Assembly (NCBI GenBank): GCA_021647405.1
Contig: JAKIUU010000001.1
Coordinates: 102,625-166,624, forward strand
Length of the DNA: 64,000 bases
Reading direction: 5' to 3'
From: Flavobacteriaceae bacterium
GTDB lineage: Bacteria > Bacteroidota > Bacteroidia > Flavobacteriales > Flavobacteriaceae
The notes below the pieces were generated by a model. That model was not told the origin of the DNA and did not search any database. It saw only the letters and a program-made list of their open reading frames with translations. The translations under genes were made by a program, and so were the position numbers. Below are positions 17,242-27,118 of the stretch, piece by piece. Numbering within the stretch: position 1 is the stretch's first letter; each line of letters opens with the position of its first letter.

Positions 17242-20200
17242 ATGAGTATTATAAATTCCGTTCTTAAATTTTTTGTTGGCGACAAAAGTAAAAAAGATTT
17301 AAAAATACTTCAACCCATTGTTGATAGTGTTAAAACCTTCGAATCGCAAATAAGCACTTTAACTTTAGAGCAATTAAGAGATAAAACCAATCAATTTAAA
17401 CAACAAATAAAGGAGTCAAGAAAATCCTTTGACGATAAAATTATAGCGCTTAAAGCAGATATAGAAACCGCAGATATTGACCAAAAAGAGATCCTCTATA
17501 AAGAAATTGATTTGCAAACTGACGAAGCTTATAAAGCCTCCGAAGCTACTTTAAAAGAAATTATGCCCGAAGCTTTTGCCGTTGTTAAAGAAACCGCAAA
17601 ACGCTTTGTAAATAATACCACACTAACTGTTACAGCTACTCCATTTGACAGAGAACTCTCGGCTAAAAGTGATTTTGTGAGCCTTGATGGCGATAAAGCC
17701 ATTTGGACAAATAGTTGGGATGCCGCCGGAAAACCCATAACTTGGGATATGATACATTACGATGTACAACTCATCGGTGGTGCCGTTTTGCACAGTGGTA
17801 AAATTGCCGAAATGATGACAGGTGAAGGTAAAACCCTTGTGGCAACCCTCCCTCTTTATCTAAACGCTTTAACAGGAAATGGCGTTCATGTTGTTACTGT
17901 AAACGATTATTTAGCCAAACGTGATGCTGCCTGGATGGGCCCTATTTTTCAATTTCACGGATTGAGTATTGACTGTATAGATATGCACGAACCCAATTCT
18001 GAAGCCAGACGCAAAGCCTATAATGCTGATATAACCTACGGCACTAATAATGAATTCGGTTTTGACTATTTAAGAGATAATATGGCGCATACACCTGAAG
18101 ATCTGGTTCAAAGACCTCATAATTATGCTATTGTAGATGAAGTAGATTCGGTTTTAGTAGATGATGCACGAACACCTTTAATTATCTCGGGGGCAACACC
18201 GCAAGGAGATCGCCATGAGTTTAATGAACTTAAACCCAAAATAGACAAATTGGTAAACATGCAACGTCATTATCTCACAGGTGTTTTAGCCGAAACAAAA
18301 AAACTTTTGGCCGCAGGAAATACCAAAGAGGGCGGCGTACTATTATACCGTGTTTTTAGAGGACTCCCTAAAAATAAAGCCCTTATCAAATTTTTGAGTC
18401 AGGAAGGAATCAAAGCCTTACTTCAAAAAACAGAAGGTCATTTTATGCAAGATAACAATAGAGAAATGCCCATAATTGATGCCGATCTTTATTTTGTTAT
18501 TGACGAAAAAAACAATTCTATTGAGCTTACTGACAAAGGTATAAACTACCTTTCTGGCGACAGTAAAGACGATAACTTTTTTGTTTTACCAGATATTAGT
18601 GTCGAACTTGGAAAAATTGACAAACAAGATGAATCACTTGAAAAAAAGGCCGAATTAAAGGATGAACTTTACCGTGACTTTAGTGTTAAAAGCGAACGAA
18701 TTCACACACTCAATCAACTTTTAAAAGCCTATACTCTTTTTGAAAAAGACGTAGAATACGTTTTGATGGAAGGGAAAATTAAAATTGTTGATGAACAAAC
18801 AGGTCGTATTATGGAAGGCCGCCGTTATTCTGATGGATTGCATCAAGCCATTGAAGCCAAAGAAAATGTAAAAATTGAAGATGCCACGCAAACTTTTGCA
18901 ACTGTAACGCTCCAAAATTATTTTAGAATGTACCGCAAATTGTCTGGTATGACGGGTACTGCTGTAACAGAAGCTGGCGAATTTTGGGAAATTTACAAAC
19001 TAGATGTTGTAGAAATACCAACAAATAGGCCCCTTATCAGAAAAGATGAAGAAGATCTAATTTACAAGACCAAACGCGAAAAATACAATGCTGTTATTGA
19101 AGAAATAGCTGTACTTGTTGCTAAAGGGCAACCTGTTTTGGTAGGGACAACCTCGGTTGAAATTTCAGAACTTTTAAGCAGAATGCTTAAAATTAGAAAA
19201 ATTGAGCACAACGTTTTAAATGCCAAAATGCATAAAAAAGAAGCCGATATTGTGGCAAGTGCTGGTAATCCAGGAGTGGTAACCATTGCTACAAATATGG
19301 CAGGTCGTGGTACAGATATCAAACTATCTGACGAAGTTAAAGCTGCCGGTGGGTTGGCCATTATTGGTACAGAGCGTCATGATTCTAGACGTGTTGACCG
19401 TCAGTTACGTGGCAGATCTGGCCGTCAAGGAGATCCTGGTTCTTCACAATTTTATGTATCGCTTGAAGATAATTTAATGCGGCTTTTTGGCTCAGAAAAA
19501 ATAGCCAAAATGATGGACCGTTTGGGCTTGCAAGACGGTGAAGTTATCCAACATTCTATGATTACAAAATCAATAGAACGCGCCCAACGCAAGGTAGAAG
19601 AAAACAATTTTGGCATTCGTAAACGCTTGCTAGAATATGATGATATAATGAACGCACAACGCGAAGTGGTTTACAAACGTCGCAGGCATGCCCTTTACGG
19701 CGATAGGCTTCAGGTTGATATTATGAACATGATTTATGACACCTGTGAAGTTATTACCGAAGAAAATAAAAACCTAAACGATTATAACAATTTTGAATTT
19801 GAACTTATCCGTCATTTTTCGTTTAGCTCTCCTATTACCAAAGAGGAATTTACATCAAAATCAATTCCAGAAATTGCCGAATTACTCTATCAAAAAGTAT
19901 TTAAGCATTATCAAGAAAAAATAGAACGCAATGCTGTTTTAGCTTACCCTGTTATTAAAGATGTGTATTTGAATCAAGGCGATAAGTACGAGCGTATTGT
20001 TGTGCCATTTACCGATGGTATTAAAAATATTCAAGTGGTTACCAATTTAAAACAAGCCTATTATTCTAAAGGGGCTGAGTTGGTAAAAGATTTCGAAAAA
20101 AATATCACTTTAGCCATAATTGATGAATCTTGGAAAGACCATTTACGCCAGATGGACGAACTTAAACAATCTGTACAGAATGCCACTTACGAACAAAAAG

Positions 20201-20583
20201 ACCCTTTGTTAATTTACAAATTCGAAGCTTTTGAATTGTTTAAAAATTTGATAGATAAAATAAATAAAGAAGTTGTTTCCTTCTTGTTTAAAGGCGAATT
20301 GCCAAATCAAAATCCGAATCAAGTTAGCCAAGCCAGAAGCTCAAAACGCGAAAAAGTTCAATTGAGTAAAGAAGAAGTTCACAATTTAAGTGAAAGCGGT
20401 GGCGCCAACCCTACCCAAGAGGCTCAAGTTGTTGAAACTGTTGTAAGAACAGCACGCAAAATTGGCAGAAATGAACGTGTAACTATTAAAAATGTGATGA
20501 GTGGCGAAAATAAGTCGCTTAAATACAAACAAGCCATTCCGCTTATTGAAAAAGGAGAATGGGTATTATCGGAGGATTCTTAA
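17242..20583 (+). CDS. secA: Preprotein translocase ATPase SecA
   Basis: 1113 residues, the long form found in Bacteroidota. Walker A MMTGEGKTLVA is near residue 191, DEAD-like IVDEVDSVLVDDARTPLI near 297, and GRGTDIKL near 688, followed by GLAIIGTERHDSRRVDRQLRGR. Compared with E. coli SecA (901 residues) there are inserts in the first nucleotide-binding and cross-linking regions (about 330-460). The C-terminus has no CxC...CH zinc tail; it ends KYKQAIPLIEKGEW. It is the motor that drives proteins through SecYEG. It converges with menE, the two reading frames overlapping by 4 bp. Confidence 0.98.
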   Translation: MSIINSVLKFFVGDKSKKDLKILQPIVDSVKTFESQISTLTLEQLRDKTNQFKQQIKESRKSFDDKIIALKADIETADIDQKEILYKEIDLQTDEAYKASEATLKEIMPEAFAVVKETAKRFVNNTTLTVTATPFDRELSAKSDFVSLDGDKAIWTNSWDAAGKPITWDMIHYDVQLIGGAVLHSGKIAEMMTGEGKTLVATLPLYLNALTGNGVHVVTVNDYLAKRDAAWMGPIFQFHGLSIDCIDMHEPNSEARRKAYNADITYGTNNEFGFDYLRDNMAHTPEDLVQRPHNYAIVDEVDSVLVDDARTPLIISGATPQGDRHEFNELKPKIDKLVNMQRHYLTGVLAETKKLLAAGNTKEGGVLLYRVFRGLPKNKALIKFLSQEGIKALLQKTEGHFMQDNNREMPIIDADLYFVIDEKNNSIELTDKGINYLSGDSKDDNFFVLPDISVELGKIDKQDESLEKKAELKDELYRDFSVKSERIHTLNQLLKAYTLFEKDVEYVLMEGKIKIVDEQTGRIMEGRRYSDGLHQAIEAKENVKIEDATQTFATVTLQNYFRMYRKLSGMTGTAVTEAGEFWEIYKLDVVEIPTNRPLIRKDEEDLIYKTKREKYNAVIEEIAVLVAKGQPVLVGTTSVEISELLSRMLKIRKIEHNVLNAKMHKKEADIVASAGNPGVVTIATNMAGRGTDIKLSDEVKAAGGLAIIGTERHDSRRVDRQLRGRSGRQGDPGSSQFYVSLEDNLMRLFGSEKIAKMMDRLGLQDGEVIQHSMITKSIERAQRKVEENNFGIRKRLLEYDDIMNAQREVVYKRRRHALYGDRLQVDIMNMIYDTCEVITEENKNLNDYNNFEFELIRHFSFSSPITKEEFTSKSIPEIAELLYQKVFKHYQEKIERNAVLAYPVIKDVYLNQGDKYERIVVPFTDGIKNIQVVTNLKQAYYSKGAELVKDFEKNITLAIIDESWKDHLRQMDELKQSVQNATYEQKDPLLIYKFEAFELFKNLIDKINKEVVSFLFKGELPNQNPNQVSQARSSKREKVQLSKEEVHNLSESGGANPTQEAQVVETVVRTARKIGRNERVTIKNVMSGENKSLKYKQAIPLIEKGEWVLSEDS

Positions 20584-21641
20584 TTTTTTTTAATAAATTT
20601 TAAGGTTTCTTTTCTATTTACTTTTTTTGTTGCAGTTTCTACAAACCGATTTACAAAAATTATTTGTTTGGGGCACTCATATTTTAAAAGTCTTTTTTCT
20701 ATCTGGAATTTATCTATTTCTTGCGATTTACTTTCGCATACTAATACCACTTTTTCACCCAAAACGATGTCGGGCAAACCCGCAATAAAAAACCTAAAAG
20801 GGAAAAGAGAAGCTAACTTACGCTCTGCCGCTTCTGGAATAATTTTAACAGCACCCGAATTAATAATCGTGTCGTAACGCCCCAACCATTTAAAATGAGT
20901 GCTGTCTATAATTTCTACCAAATCGTTGGTAACAATGTCTGATCCTGAAACTTTAGGTGCCTTTATCACCAAACAACCTCTGCTGTCTTTTAAAATAGAC
21001 ACATTAGGAAGTGTTTTAAAACTACTTTCAAACCTGTCATTTATTAATGTATTGTGATTCAGCTTTTTAACAGCTATATGTGTAATGGTTTCTGTCATTC
21101 CATAAGTTTCGTAAGCGTCAATCTTAATTGGTTTCAATTTTTCTAAAAGCGTATTACTTATGGTTGCACCACCAATTATTAATTTTTTAATACGAAATAA
21201 TTCTGTTAATGAATTTTGGACTTGCAGTGGAATCATTGCACAAAAATCATAGTGCTTATTATTGCCGTCAAGCGGATGAGAATTCGGATTTACAACATCC
21301 AAATGCCATCCTAAAATCAATGCACGTATTAACATCATTTTGCCTGCAATAAAATTGGGTGGCAAACACAAAAGAGCTGTTGTCTTTTCTTTTAAATTAA
21401 AAAAAGTGCCTGTTGCTAAAGCCGAATTGTATATATGTTCTTTCTGCAGTTGAATAACTTTTGGCTTTCCTGTAGAACCTGATGTTTTTACAGTTATCGT
21501 ATTTTTATCAGAAAACCAATCAGTTAAAAAAGAATATATTTCTATGGAAATGGTTTTTGAATAAGTCAATAATGCTGATTCAGAAGTAAATATATTTCCG
21601 TTAAGGGTAAAATCTGTATGTATATTTTTGAGATTCTTCAA
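20580..21641 (-). CDS. menE: o-Succinylbenzoate-CoA ligase
   Basis: 353 residues of the AMP-forming acyl-CoA synthetase family. P-loop TVKTSGSTGKPKV near residue 51, adenine motif YETYGMTETITHIA near 177, hinge GRYDTIINSGAVKI near 249, and a C-terminal KKVNRKET carrying the catalytic Lys. Length is short for the superfamily but normal for Bacteroidota MenE, whose N-terminal lid is reduced. It activates o-succinylbenzoate for ring closure in menaquinone synthesis. The menC gene lies two genes upstream on the same strand and MenA appears at 43 kb, which supports the assignment. Confidence 0.92.
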   Translation of the reverse strand: MKNLKNIHTDFTLNGNIFTSESALLTYSKTISIEIYSFLTDWFSDKNTITVKTSGSTGKPKVIQLQKEHIYNSALATGTFFNLKEKTTALLCLPPNFIAGKMMLIRALILGWHLDVVNPNSHPLDGNNKHYDFCAMIPLQVQNSLTELFRIKKLIIGGATISNTLLEKLKPIKIDAYETYGMTETITHIAVKKLNHNTLINDRFESSFKTLPNVSILKDSRGCLVIKAPKVSGSDIVTNDLVEIIDSTHFKWLGRYDTIINSGAVKIIPEAAERKLASLFPFRFFIAGLPDIVLGEKVVLVCESKSQEIDKFQIEKRLLKYECPKQIIFVNRFVETATKKVNRKETLKFIKKN

Positions 21642-21665
21642 TGCGTTCAGAATGACATTTTTAAT

Positions 21666-22607
21666 TTAATCATTTATTATTTCAATTGTTTCTACAACGG
21701 GTTCTACAACTTTACCCATTAATTTTTGTTTCCAATTTGTCCAACCATATTTTTTAGAAAATATTCCTATAATTATTGGATAAACCACAAGCAAAGAAAC
21801 ATAACTTGTCCAATCTATTTTAGGCTCAGAAACATCTATCCATATAGCATCTGTTTGAAAAGCCGACCAGTTTGTAGTTACAAATAAAGCAACTGCAATA
21901 TTATTGGCCGCATGGAGACCTACAGTTAGTTCTATGCCTTCATCCATTAAAGCCACAACTCCAAAGAAAAAACCAGTCCCTATATAACTTATCAATAAAA
22001 TATCTCCCAATTTTTTTACTTCTGGATTAGCAAAATGCAATAGACCAAAAATTGTGGATGTTAAAATCAAGGCGCCTATTCTACTCCGTGTTAAAACACC
22101 AAAACCTTGCATAAGATAGCCCCTAAATAAAATTTCCTCAAAACTTGTTTGTAACGGTAATAATATAAATGATATTAACAGTAAAAAAAAGAATGGCAAG
22201 GGTTTAAAATTTAAAACATAATTACTTGAGTAAAATACAATATCAATTATTAAAAAAGCAATTATAATTATAAACAAAATCAAAAAAGCATAATTTACAC
22301 GCTGAAAATCAAATCTTTGACGTGATGTTATTAATTTCAAAAAAGGTAATTTATGTATTTTAGTAATCCATAAATACAAGCCCCACAAACCCATTACAGA
22401 GGGAATAATAACAATTAACATAAAAAATACATTATTATCAATTCCCGGGTTTATAGTTAATGAAATATGTTTATCAGTTATAAAAATATTTCTTACAATC
22501 ACTAAAGGAATAATACCAAGTCCTTGAAAAATAAATGCAAAAATGACACCAAAAAAATAATGATACCAGTTGTTTTTTCCTTTAAAAGCTTGTGCTATAA
22601 AATCCAT
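21666..22607 (-). CDS. CPBP-family intramembrane metalloprotease
   Basis: 313 residues with about eight membrane segments. The three CPBP (CAAX protease/bacteriocin-processing) motifs are present: FEEILFRGYL near residue 163 (Glu-Glu and Arg), LLHFAN near 198, and GLHAANN near 239. These place the glutamates and histidines that bind the metal inside the membrane. It sits 5 bp after menC and 24 bp before menE, so it is co-transcribed with the menaquinone genes; such an association is often seen in Flavobacteriia, but no substrate is known. Confidence 0.88.
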   Translation of the reverse strand: MDFIAQAFKGKNNWYHYFFGVIFAFIFQGLGIIPLVIVRNIFITDKHISLTINPGIDNNVFFMLIVIIPSVMGLWGLYLWITKIHKLPFLKLITSRQRFDFQRVNYAFLILFIIIIAFLIIDIVFYSSNYVLNFKPLPFFFLLLISFILLPLQTSFEEILFRGYLMQGFGVLTRSRIGALILTSTIFGLLHFANPEVKKLGDILLISYIGTGFFFGVVALMDEGIELTVGLHAANNIAVALFVTTNWSAFQTDAIWIDVSEPKIDWTSYVSLLVVYPIIIGIFSKKYGWTNWKQKLMGKVVEPVVETIEIIND

Positions 22608-22612
22608 ATATT

Positions 22613-23662
22613 CTAATTAAAATTTAAGGGTGATAAGTCCCATTTTGTATCATTATTGTAAAATAAAGCGCCCTTATTTACTTCTAAAGGAGAGGCTAAA
22701 TTATTTGTAAACAAACCGCCTGTGCCCAAGCCTTGAGGTAGCTTGTTTTTTAAACTATACGTAAACTGTGCAATGGCATTTAAACCAATATTACTTTCTA
22801 AAGCCGAGGTTATCCACCAACCAATATTTTGCTTTTCGGCTAAAGAAATCCACTTATTAGAACCCTTAAAACCACCAATTAAACTGGGTTTTAAAATGAT
22901 ATATTGTGGTTTAATTTCTCTTAATAATTGTTCTTTTTTAGTTTTTTCAAAAACACCGATAAGTTCTTCGTCTAAAGCTATTGGCAAAGGTGTCTTGCTA
23001 CATAAATTAGCCATTGCCTCCCATTGATTAGCTTTTATAGGTTGCTCTATAGAATGCAATTCAAAATCTGATAAACGCTTGAGTTTTTCTAAAGCTTCTT
23101 TTGGTGTAAAAGCTCCGTTGGCATCTACTCTTATTTCAATTTCTTGATGCGAAAATTCTGATCTTATATATTTTAACAAATCTAATTCTGACTGAAAATC
23201 AATCGCGCCAATTTTTAATTTAATAGTTGTAAAACCTGCTTTAAGTTTTTCTTTAATCTGCTGACTCATAAAATCTTTTGAGCCCATCCAAATGAGGCCA
23301 TTAATGGATATTTTTGCTTTTCCGTTTGTAAATTCTGAAGGAAATAAAACAAATTTATCTATGCTTTTAAGCGATAAAAAAGCCTGCTCTAAACCAAACT
23401 GTATGGATGGATACGCTTTTAAATCCTCAAATAAATCATCAAACTTTTCATTACAATTATGGCATAGCCATTGTAGTTTATCTTCGTAATCTGGCACATC
23501 ATCGGCGCTAAGCCCTTTAAACAATCCACACTCACCAAGACCTAGCTTATCTCCTTTTGACAATTGTAAAAAATAAGTGGTTTTATGGCGTAAGATACCC
23601 CGTGAGGTTCCACTGGGTTGTTTAAAATGTAAATCGTATTTCTTAAAAGAGGCTTTTATCAT
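22613..23662 (-). CDS. menC: o-Succinylbenzoate synthase
   Basis: 349 residues of the enolase superfamily. Catalytic and metal-binding elements appear in order: TIKLKIGA (KxK, about residue 145), VDANGAF (metal Asp), EQPI (Glu), ALDEEL (Asp-Glu) and YIILKPSLIGG (second catalytic Lys, about 257). It dehydrates SHCHC to o-succinylbenzoate in menaquinone synthesis. N-terminal capping domain is present with KQPSGTSRGILRHKTTYFL. First gene of a menC-CPBP-menE operon; the 142 bp to the divergent gene at 23,805 must hold both promoters. Confidence 0.93.
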   Translation of the reverse strand: MIKASFKKYDLHFKQPSGTSRGILRHKTTYFLQLSKGDKLGLGECGLFKGLSADDVPDYEDKLQWLCHNCNEKFDDLFEDLKAYPSIQFGLEQAFLSLKSIDKFVLFPSEFTNGKAKISINGLIWMGSKDFMSQQIKEKLKAGFTTIKLKIGAIDFQSELDLLKYIRSEFSHQEIEIRVDANGAFTPKEALEKLKRLSDFELHSIEQPIKANQWEAMANLCSKTPLPIALDEELIGVFEKTKKEQLLREIKPQYIILKPSLIGGFKGSNKWISLAEKQNIGWWITSALESNIGLNAIAQFTYSLKNKLPQGLGTGGLFTNNLASPLEVNKGALFYNNDTKWDLSPLNFN

Positions 23663-23804
23663 CTAAAAAATTAAAGGAATTTCCATGTCTGACAAATATA
23701 CAATTTAGCCTTTAAAAATTGATTTAATAGATTTTTTATTGAGCTGTAATTTTTAATTTAAAATAAAGACTAAACAACTAATTAAAACCCTTTTTAGACA
23801 AAAA

Positions 23805-24776
23805 ATGAATAAGTTAGTTGCTATCTGTCTTTATTTTTGCTTTGGTATATCACTTCATGCGCAGTTTATAAATGGGCGTGTTTTAGATTCAAAAACACAC
23901 GAACCCATAGTTTTTGCCAATGTGTATTTTAATGGTACTTTTAAAGGAACTACAACAGATACTATCGGAAAATTTAGTATAAAATTTATACCCCATCAGC
24001 ACTTGCCTTTAACTGTCAGTTTTGTGGGGTATCTATCAAGTAAAATCAATAAATATACAGCTGACAAACCTTTAACAATTTATTTAAAAGCCAAAACTTA
24101 TAATCTCCCTACTGTTGAGATTACAAGTGGCAAAACAAAACGCAAACAAAAAGAACGCATTTTTAAACGTGAATTTTTAGGCACAAATCGTACAGCGCGT
24201 TATTGCATTATTGAAAATTTAAATGAAGTCCAACTTAAATATTCTAAAGATAAAAAGACTTTAAATGCTTTTACAAAAAAACCCATCGTGATAAATAATA
24301 CTTATTTAGGCTATAAAATTGATTATTATTTAGACTATTTTTATTACAGAAACGATACGGTTTTTTTTCAAGGCGCTTTTTATTTTAAAGATAAAAAAGT
24401 ACATGACATAGCGAAATTAAAAACCATTAAAGAACATCGCAAAGATGTTTACTATGGTTCTAAAATGCACTTTATAAGGTCTTTGTATAATAATGTGCTT
24501 AAAAAAGAAGGCTATAAAGTTTTAGGATATAACCGTTATAAATTCAATTACGACAGTATAATGACACATAAAAAGAGTCATTATATCAATATAAAAAATC
24601 ATATAAAAATTAGTTACCGAGGATACCAAGAATCTAATTTATTTCAGCTAACAGATTCTATTTACATCACCAAAAATGGTTACAATCATCCCTACGGTAT
24701 TTTTTGGACAGGTTATATGGGCTCTCAAAGGTTAGGCGATTTATTGCCTTTTGAATACAATCCAGATAAAGATTAA
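23805..24776 (+). CDS. Secreted/outer-membrane-associated CarboxypepD_reg-like protein
   Basis: 323 residues. A signal peptide ends near SLHAQ (about residue 21). Residues 22-100 form a carboxypeptidase-regulatory-like beta-sandwich: INGRVLDSKTHEPIVFANVY, then GTTTDTIGKFSIKF and SFVGYLS. The remainder is rich in Tyr and Lys, without a motif I recognise; it does not extend into a TonB beta barrel. Such proteins are common in Bacteroidota and have no fixed function. It stands alone between menC and the tRNA-Arg. Confidence 0.75.
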   Translation: MNKLVAICLYFCFGISLHAQFINGRVLDSKTHEPIVFANVYFNGTFKGTTTDTIGKFSIKFIPHQHLPLTVSFVGYLSSKINKYTADKPLTIYLKAKTYNLPTVEITSGKTKRKQKERIFKREFLGTNRTARYCIIENLNEVQLKYSKDKKTLNAFTKKPIVINNTYLGYKIDYYLDYFYYRNDTVFFQGAFYFKDKKVHDIAKLKTIKEHRKDVYYGSKMHFIRSLYNNVLKKEGYKVLGYNRYKFNYDSIMTHKKSHYINIKNHIKISYRGYQESNLFQLTDSIYITKNGYNHPYGIFWTGYMGSQRLGDLLPFEYNPDKD

Positions 24777-25000
24777 AATAACCCGTTGCATTATGATAAA
24801 TTTCGTCTTCCGAAGTTTCTGGACGAGTGAATTTTAGTCTTTTTAGGCTTAAAATTAGTATCGAGAATAGTCATTTTATTTAAAAACAACCGTTCTCGAT
24901 ACATCACGCCATAGCGTGATACTCGAACTGACGTAATAGTATGTTTAAAGAGTAAAAATGCACAACTAGTTAAAATATTTTTATTAAAACTGTTACCCTG
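24777..25000. repeat. Non-coding stretch with flavobacterial palindromic repeat
   Basis: No gene is visible. GTATCGAGAA (24858-24867) is repeated inverted as TTCTCGATAC (24893-24902), and immediately next ATCACGC (24903-24909) pairs with GCGTGAT (24914-24920) around a CATA loop, followed by CTCGAACTGACG. This combination of TTCTCGATAC, short hairpin and CTCGAACTGACG is a dispersed intergenic repeat in many Flavobacteriia genomes (family knowledge; not counted here). Confidence 0.7.
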
Positions 25001-25032
25001 TTGTTACTACTGTAACAATTATCTTATTTTTG
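25001..25032 (+). promoter_or_regulatory. Promoter of tRNA-Arg with overlapping inverted repeat
   Basis: TTG at 25001-25003, 21-bp spacer, TATTTTTG at 25025-25032, then the tRNA 10 bp further. The -33 part also lies in a perfect inverted repeat TTGTTAC (25001-25007)/GTAACAA (25012-25018) with a 4-base loop, which might be an operator or chance in AT-rich DNA. Confidence 0.55.
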
Positions 25033-25042
25033 CAAGACTTTT

Positions 25043-25114
25043 ACCCTCGTAGTTCAACGGATAGAACAAAAGTTTCCTAAACTTTAGATCTAGGTTCGAT
25101 TCCTAGCGAGGGTA
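25043..25114 (+). tRNA. tRNA-Arg (anticodon CCT)
   Basis: The sequence folds by eye into a full cloverleaf: acceptor ACCCTCG/CGAGGGT, D stem GTTC/GAAC, anticodon stem AAAGT/ACTTT with loop TTCCTAA (anticodon CCT at 25076-25078), T stem CTAGG/CCTAG with loop TTCGATT, and discriminator A. The CCA end is not encoded. It reads AGG codons. Confidence 0.95.
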
Positions 25115-25192
25115 CATTTAATATTGGTTCTAAGATATTCAAAATCTGATAATAAAAAATATTTGTAACTTTATGTCATCTATGCACCTGAC

Positions 25193-27118
25193 ATGATTAT
25201 GAAAAACACCATTGCCGAACGTATCTACGATTTTTTAAAAAACTTCCCGCCATTTGATGCTTTAAAAAAAGAGCAACTATTAAAAATTGCCGCTCAAGTA
25301 AAAGTGATTTATGTTGAAAATGAATCATTTATTTTTAAGCAAGAGGAAAAACCAAATGCCAATTTTTATGTTGTAAAAGAAGGGGCAATAGGCCTATTTA
25401 GAAGTGTTGAAAAAGACAATATCTTAGTTGACAAATGTGATGAAGGCGATATTTTTGGCCTGCGTGCATTAATTCAGAACGACATTTACGCATTGAGTGC
25501 CAAGACTAAAGAAGAATCAATTTTATATGCCATTTCTGTAGAACTTTTGCATGAAATTATAGAAACCAACGAAAGGGCTAAAAAATTTCTAATTGCCTGT
25601 TATTCAACCAACATAAAAAGCCCTTATGCTAAAAACAGCAAGGGGCAATTGTTTGCTAATGAGGATGTATTACAGTTAAATAAATCTAATATAAATGACA
25701 TTCAAACTGTCAATTTTCATAAAAACCCCGTTTCATGTACCAAGAATATAAGTATAAAAGAGGCGGCTCAAATTATGTGTTCAAAAAGAGTGGGGTCAAT
25801 TTTGATAGTAGAAAAAAACAAGCCTATTGGGATTATTACCGATAAAGATTTGCGCGTTAAAATAGCTACAGGAAAGATTTCTATCAATGATAAAATAACT
25901 AAAATCATGTCTTCTCCTGTTATCACTTCACAAGAAGGAATTAGTGTTGCCGAAGCTCAAATTGCCATGTTAAAGCATAAAATAACCCATTTATGTATAA
26001 CAAAAGATGGCACGCCAAACTCCAATTTAATCGGTATTTTATCCGAACACGACATCGTTGTTTTGCATGGAAATAACCCATCAGTATTGGTAAAAGAATT
26101 AAAGCGGGCAACAAATGTTAATAGCTTAAGGTATATAAAAGAAAAAGCCAATAACTTGTTAAAGGGCTATATTGAACAAGATATTCCCATTAGTTTTATC
26201 TTAAAAATTATATCAGAAATTAATGATGTGCTTGCCGTTAAGGCTATTGGGTTTTCTGTCGATGAAATGCCGTTTAAACCTCCTGTAAAATTTACTTGGC
26301 TGGCCTTAGGCAGTCAAGGAAGACACGAACAGCTATTGGTAACAGACCAAGATAATGCTTTAATTTTTGAGAATGTTTCAAAAGAAAATTACAAATCCAC
26401 ACAATTATATTTTATAAAATTGGCAAAAAAAATAACTAAAAAACTTCATTTTATCGGTTATGATTATTGTCCAGCCAAGATGATGGCCAGTAATCCTAAC
26501 TGGTGCCAATCAATTTCTGTTTGGAAAAATCAGTTTAACAAATGGATTACAACACCTACCGATGAAGCTATTATGATGTGTACCATATTTTTTGACTATT
26601 CTTTAATTTATGGTGATAAAACTTTAGTCGACAGTTTATCTGATAACATTTTTAAAAGTATTGGTGGTTTTGAAGTATTTCTAAATTTTTTAGGTAAAAA
26701 TGCGCTAAAAAATCCACCACCACTAAGCTTCTTTAGGCAATTTTTAGTAGAACAAGATGGCAAACACAAAGACCAATTCGATTTAAAAAGCAGGGCGCTT
26801 ATGCCTTTAATTGATGCTGCCAGACTTATAGCATTATCACACCATATTAAAAATGTAAGTGGCACCATAAGTCGCTATGAAAAACTGATTGAACTAGAGC
26901 CAAAAAACAAAGACTTATATCAATCGTGTATTGACTCGTTTAAAATTTTGATAAGATACCGTACAAAACAAGGTCTTAAAAATGGCAATAGTGGTCGGTT
27001 TGTTAATTTGGCTTACTTAAGTAAATCAGAAAAGTTAAAATTAAAGGGGTGTTTCAAACCTATAAATGCCATTCAAGAACTTTTAAATATTAGGTATAAT
27101 TTATCCCAAATGATGTAA
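25193..27118 (+). CDS. cNMP-binding / CBS-pair / DUF294 nucleotidyltransferase-like protein
   Basis: 641 residues. Domain order: cyclic-nucleotide-binding fold (about 15-130, with FYVVKEGAIGLFR), a tandem CBS pair (about 172-290; KRVGSILIVEKNKPIGIITDKD is its first half), then the DUF294 putative nucleotidyltransferase (about 325-450) with WLALGSQGRHEQ and TDQDNALIF, and the DUF294 C-terminal helical domain. The GSxGRxE...DQDN pattern resembles GlnD/GlnE-type nucleotidyltransferases. The stop overlaps the ATG of the exonuclease. In Bacteroidota and Proteobacteria this pair accompanies ActP/Acs genes, suggesting a signalling role in acetate metabolism. Confidence 0.9.
   Translation: MIMKNTIAERIYDFLKNFPPFDALKKEQLLKIAAQVKVIYVENESFIFKQEEKPNANFYVVKEGAIGLFRSVEKDNILVDKCDEGDIFGLRALIQNDIYALSAKTKEESILYAISVELLHEIIETNERAKKFLIACYSTNIKSPYAKNSKGQLFANEDVLQLNKSNINDIQTVNFHKNPVSCTKNISIKEAAQIMCSKRVGSILIVEKNKPIGIITDKDLRVKIATGKISINDKITKIMSSPVITSQEGISVAEAQIAMLKHKITHLCITKDGTPNSNLIGILSEHDIVVLHGNNPSVLVKELKRATNVNSLRYIKEKANNLLKGYIEQDIPISFILKIISEINDVLAVKAIGFSVDEMPFKPPVKFTWLALGSQGRHEQLLVTDQDNALIFENVSKENYKSTQLYFIKLAKKITKKLHFIGYDYCPAKMMASNPNWCQSISVWKNQFNKWITTPTDEAIMMCTIFFDYSLIYGDKTLVDSLSDNIFKSIGGFEVFLNFLGKNALKNPPPLSFFRQFLVEQDGKHKDQFDLKSRALMPLIDAARLIALSHHIKNVSGTISRYEKLIELEPKNKDLYQSCIDSFKILIRYRTKQGLKNGNSGRFVNLAYLSKSEKLKLKGCFKPINAIQELLNIRYNLSQMM

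Noticed and set aside
17529..19477. Several open frames inside secA on either strand
   Set aside because: They are shadows of a strongly conserved gene and contain no recognisable domain.
25001..25018. Inverted repeat as the terminator of the upstream CarboxypepD-like gene
   Set aside because: It is over 220 bp from that stop, has no T tract and lies on the tRNA promoter.
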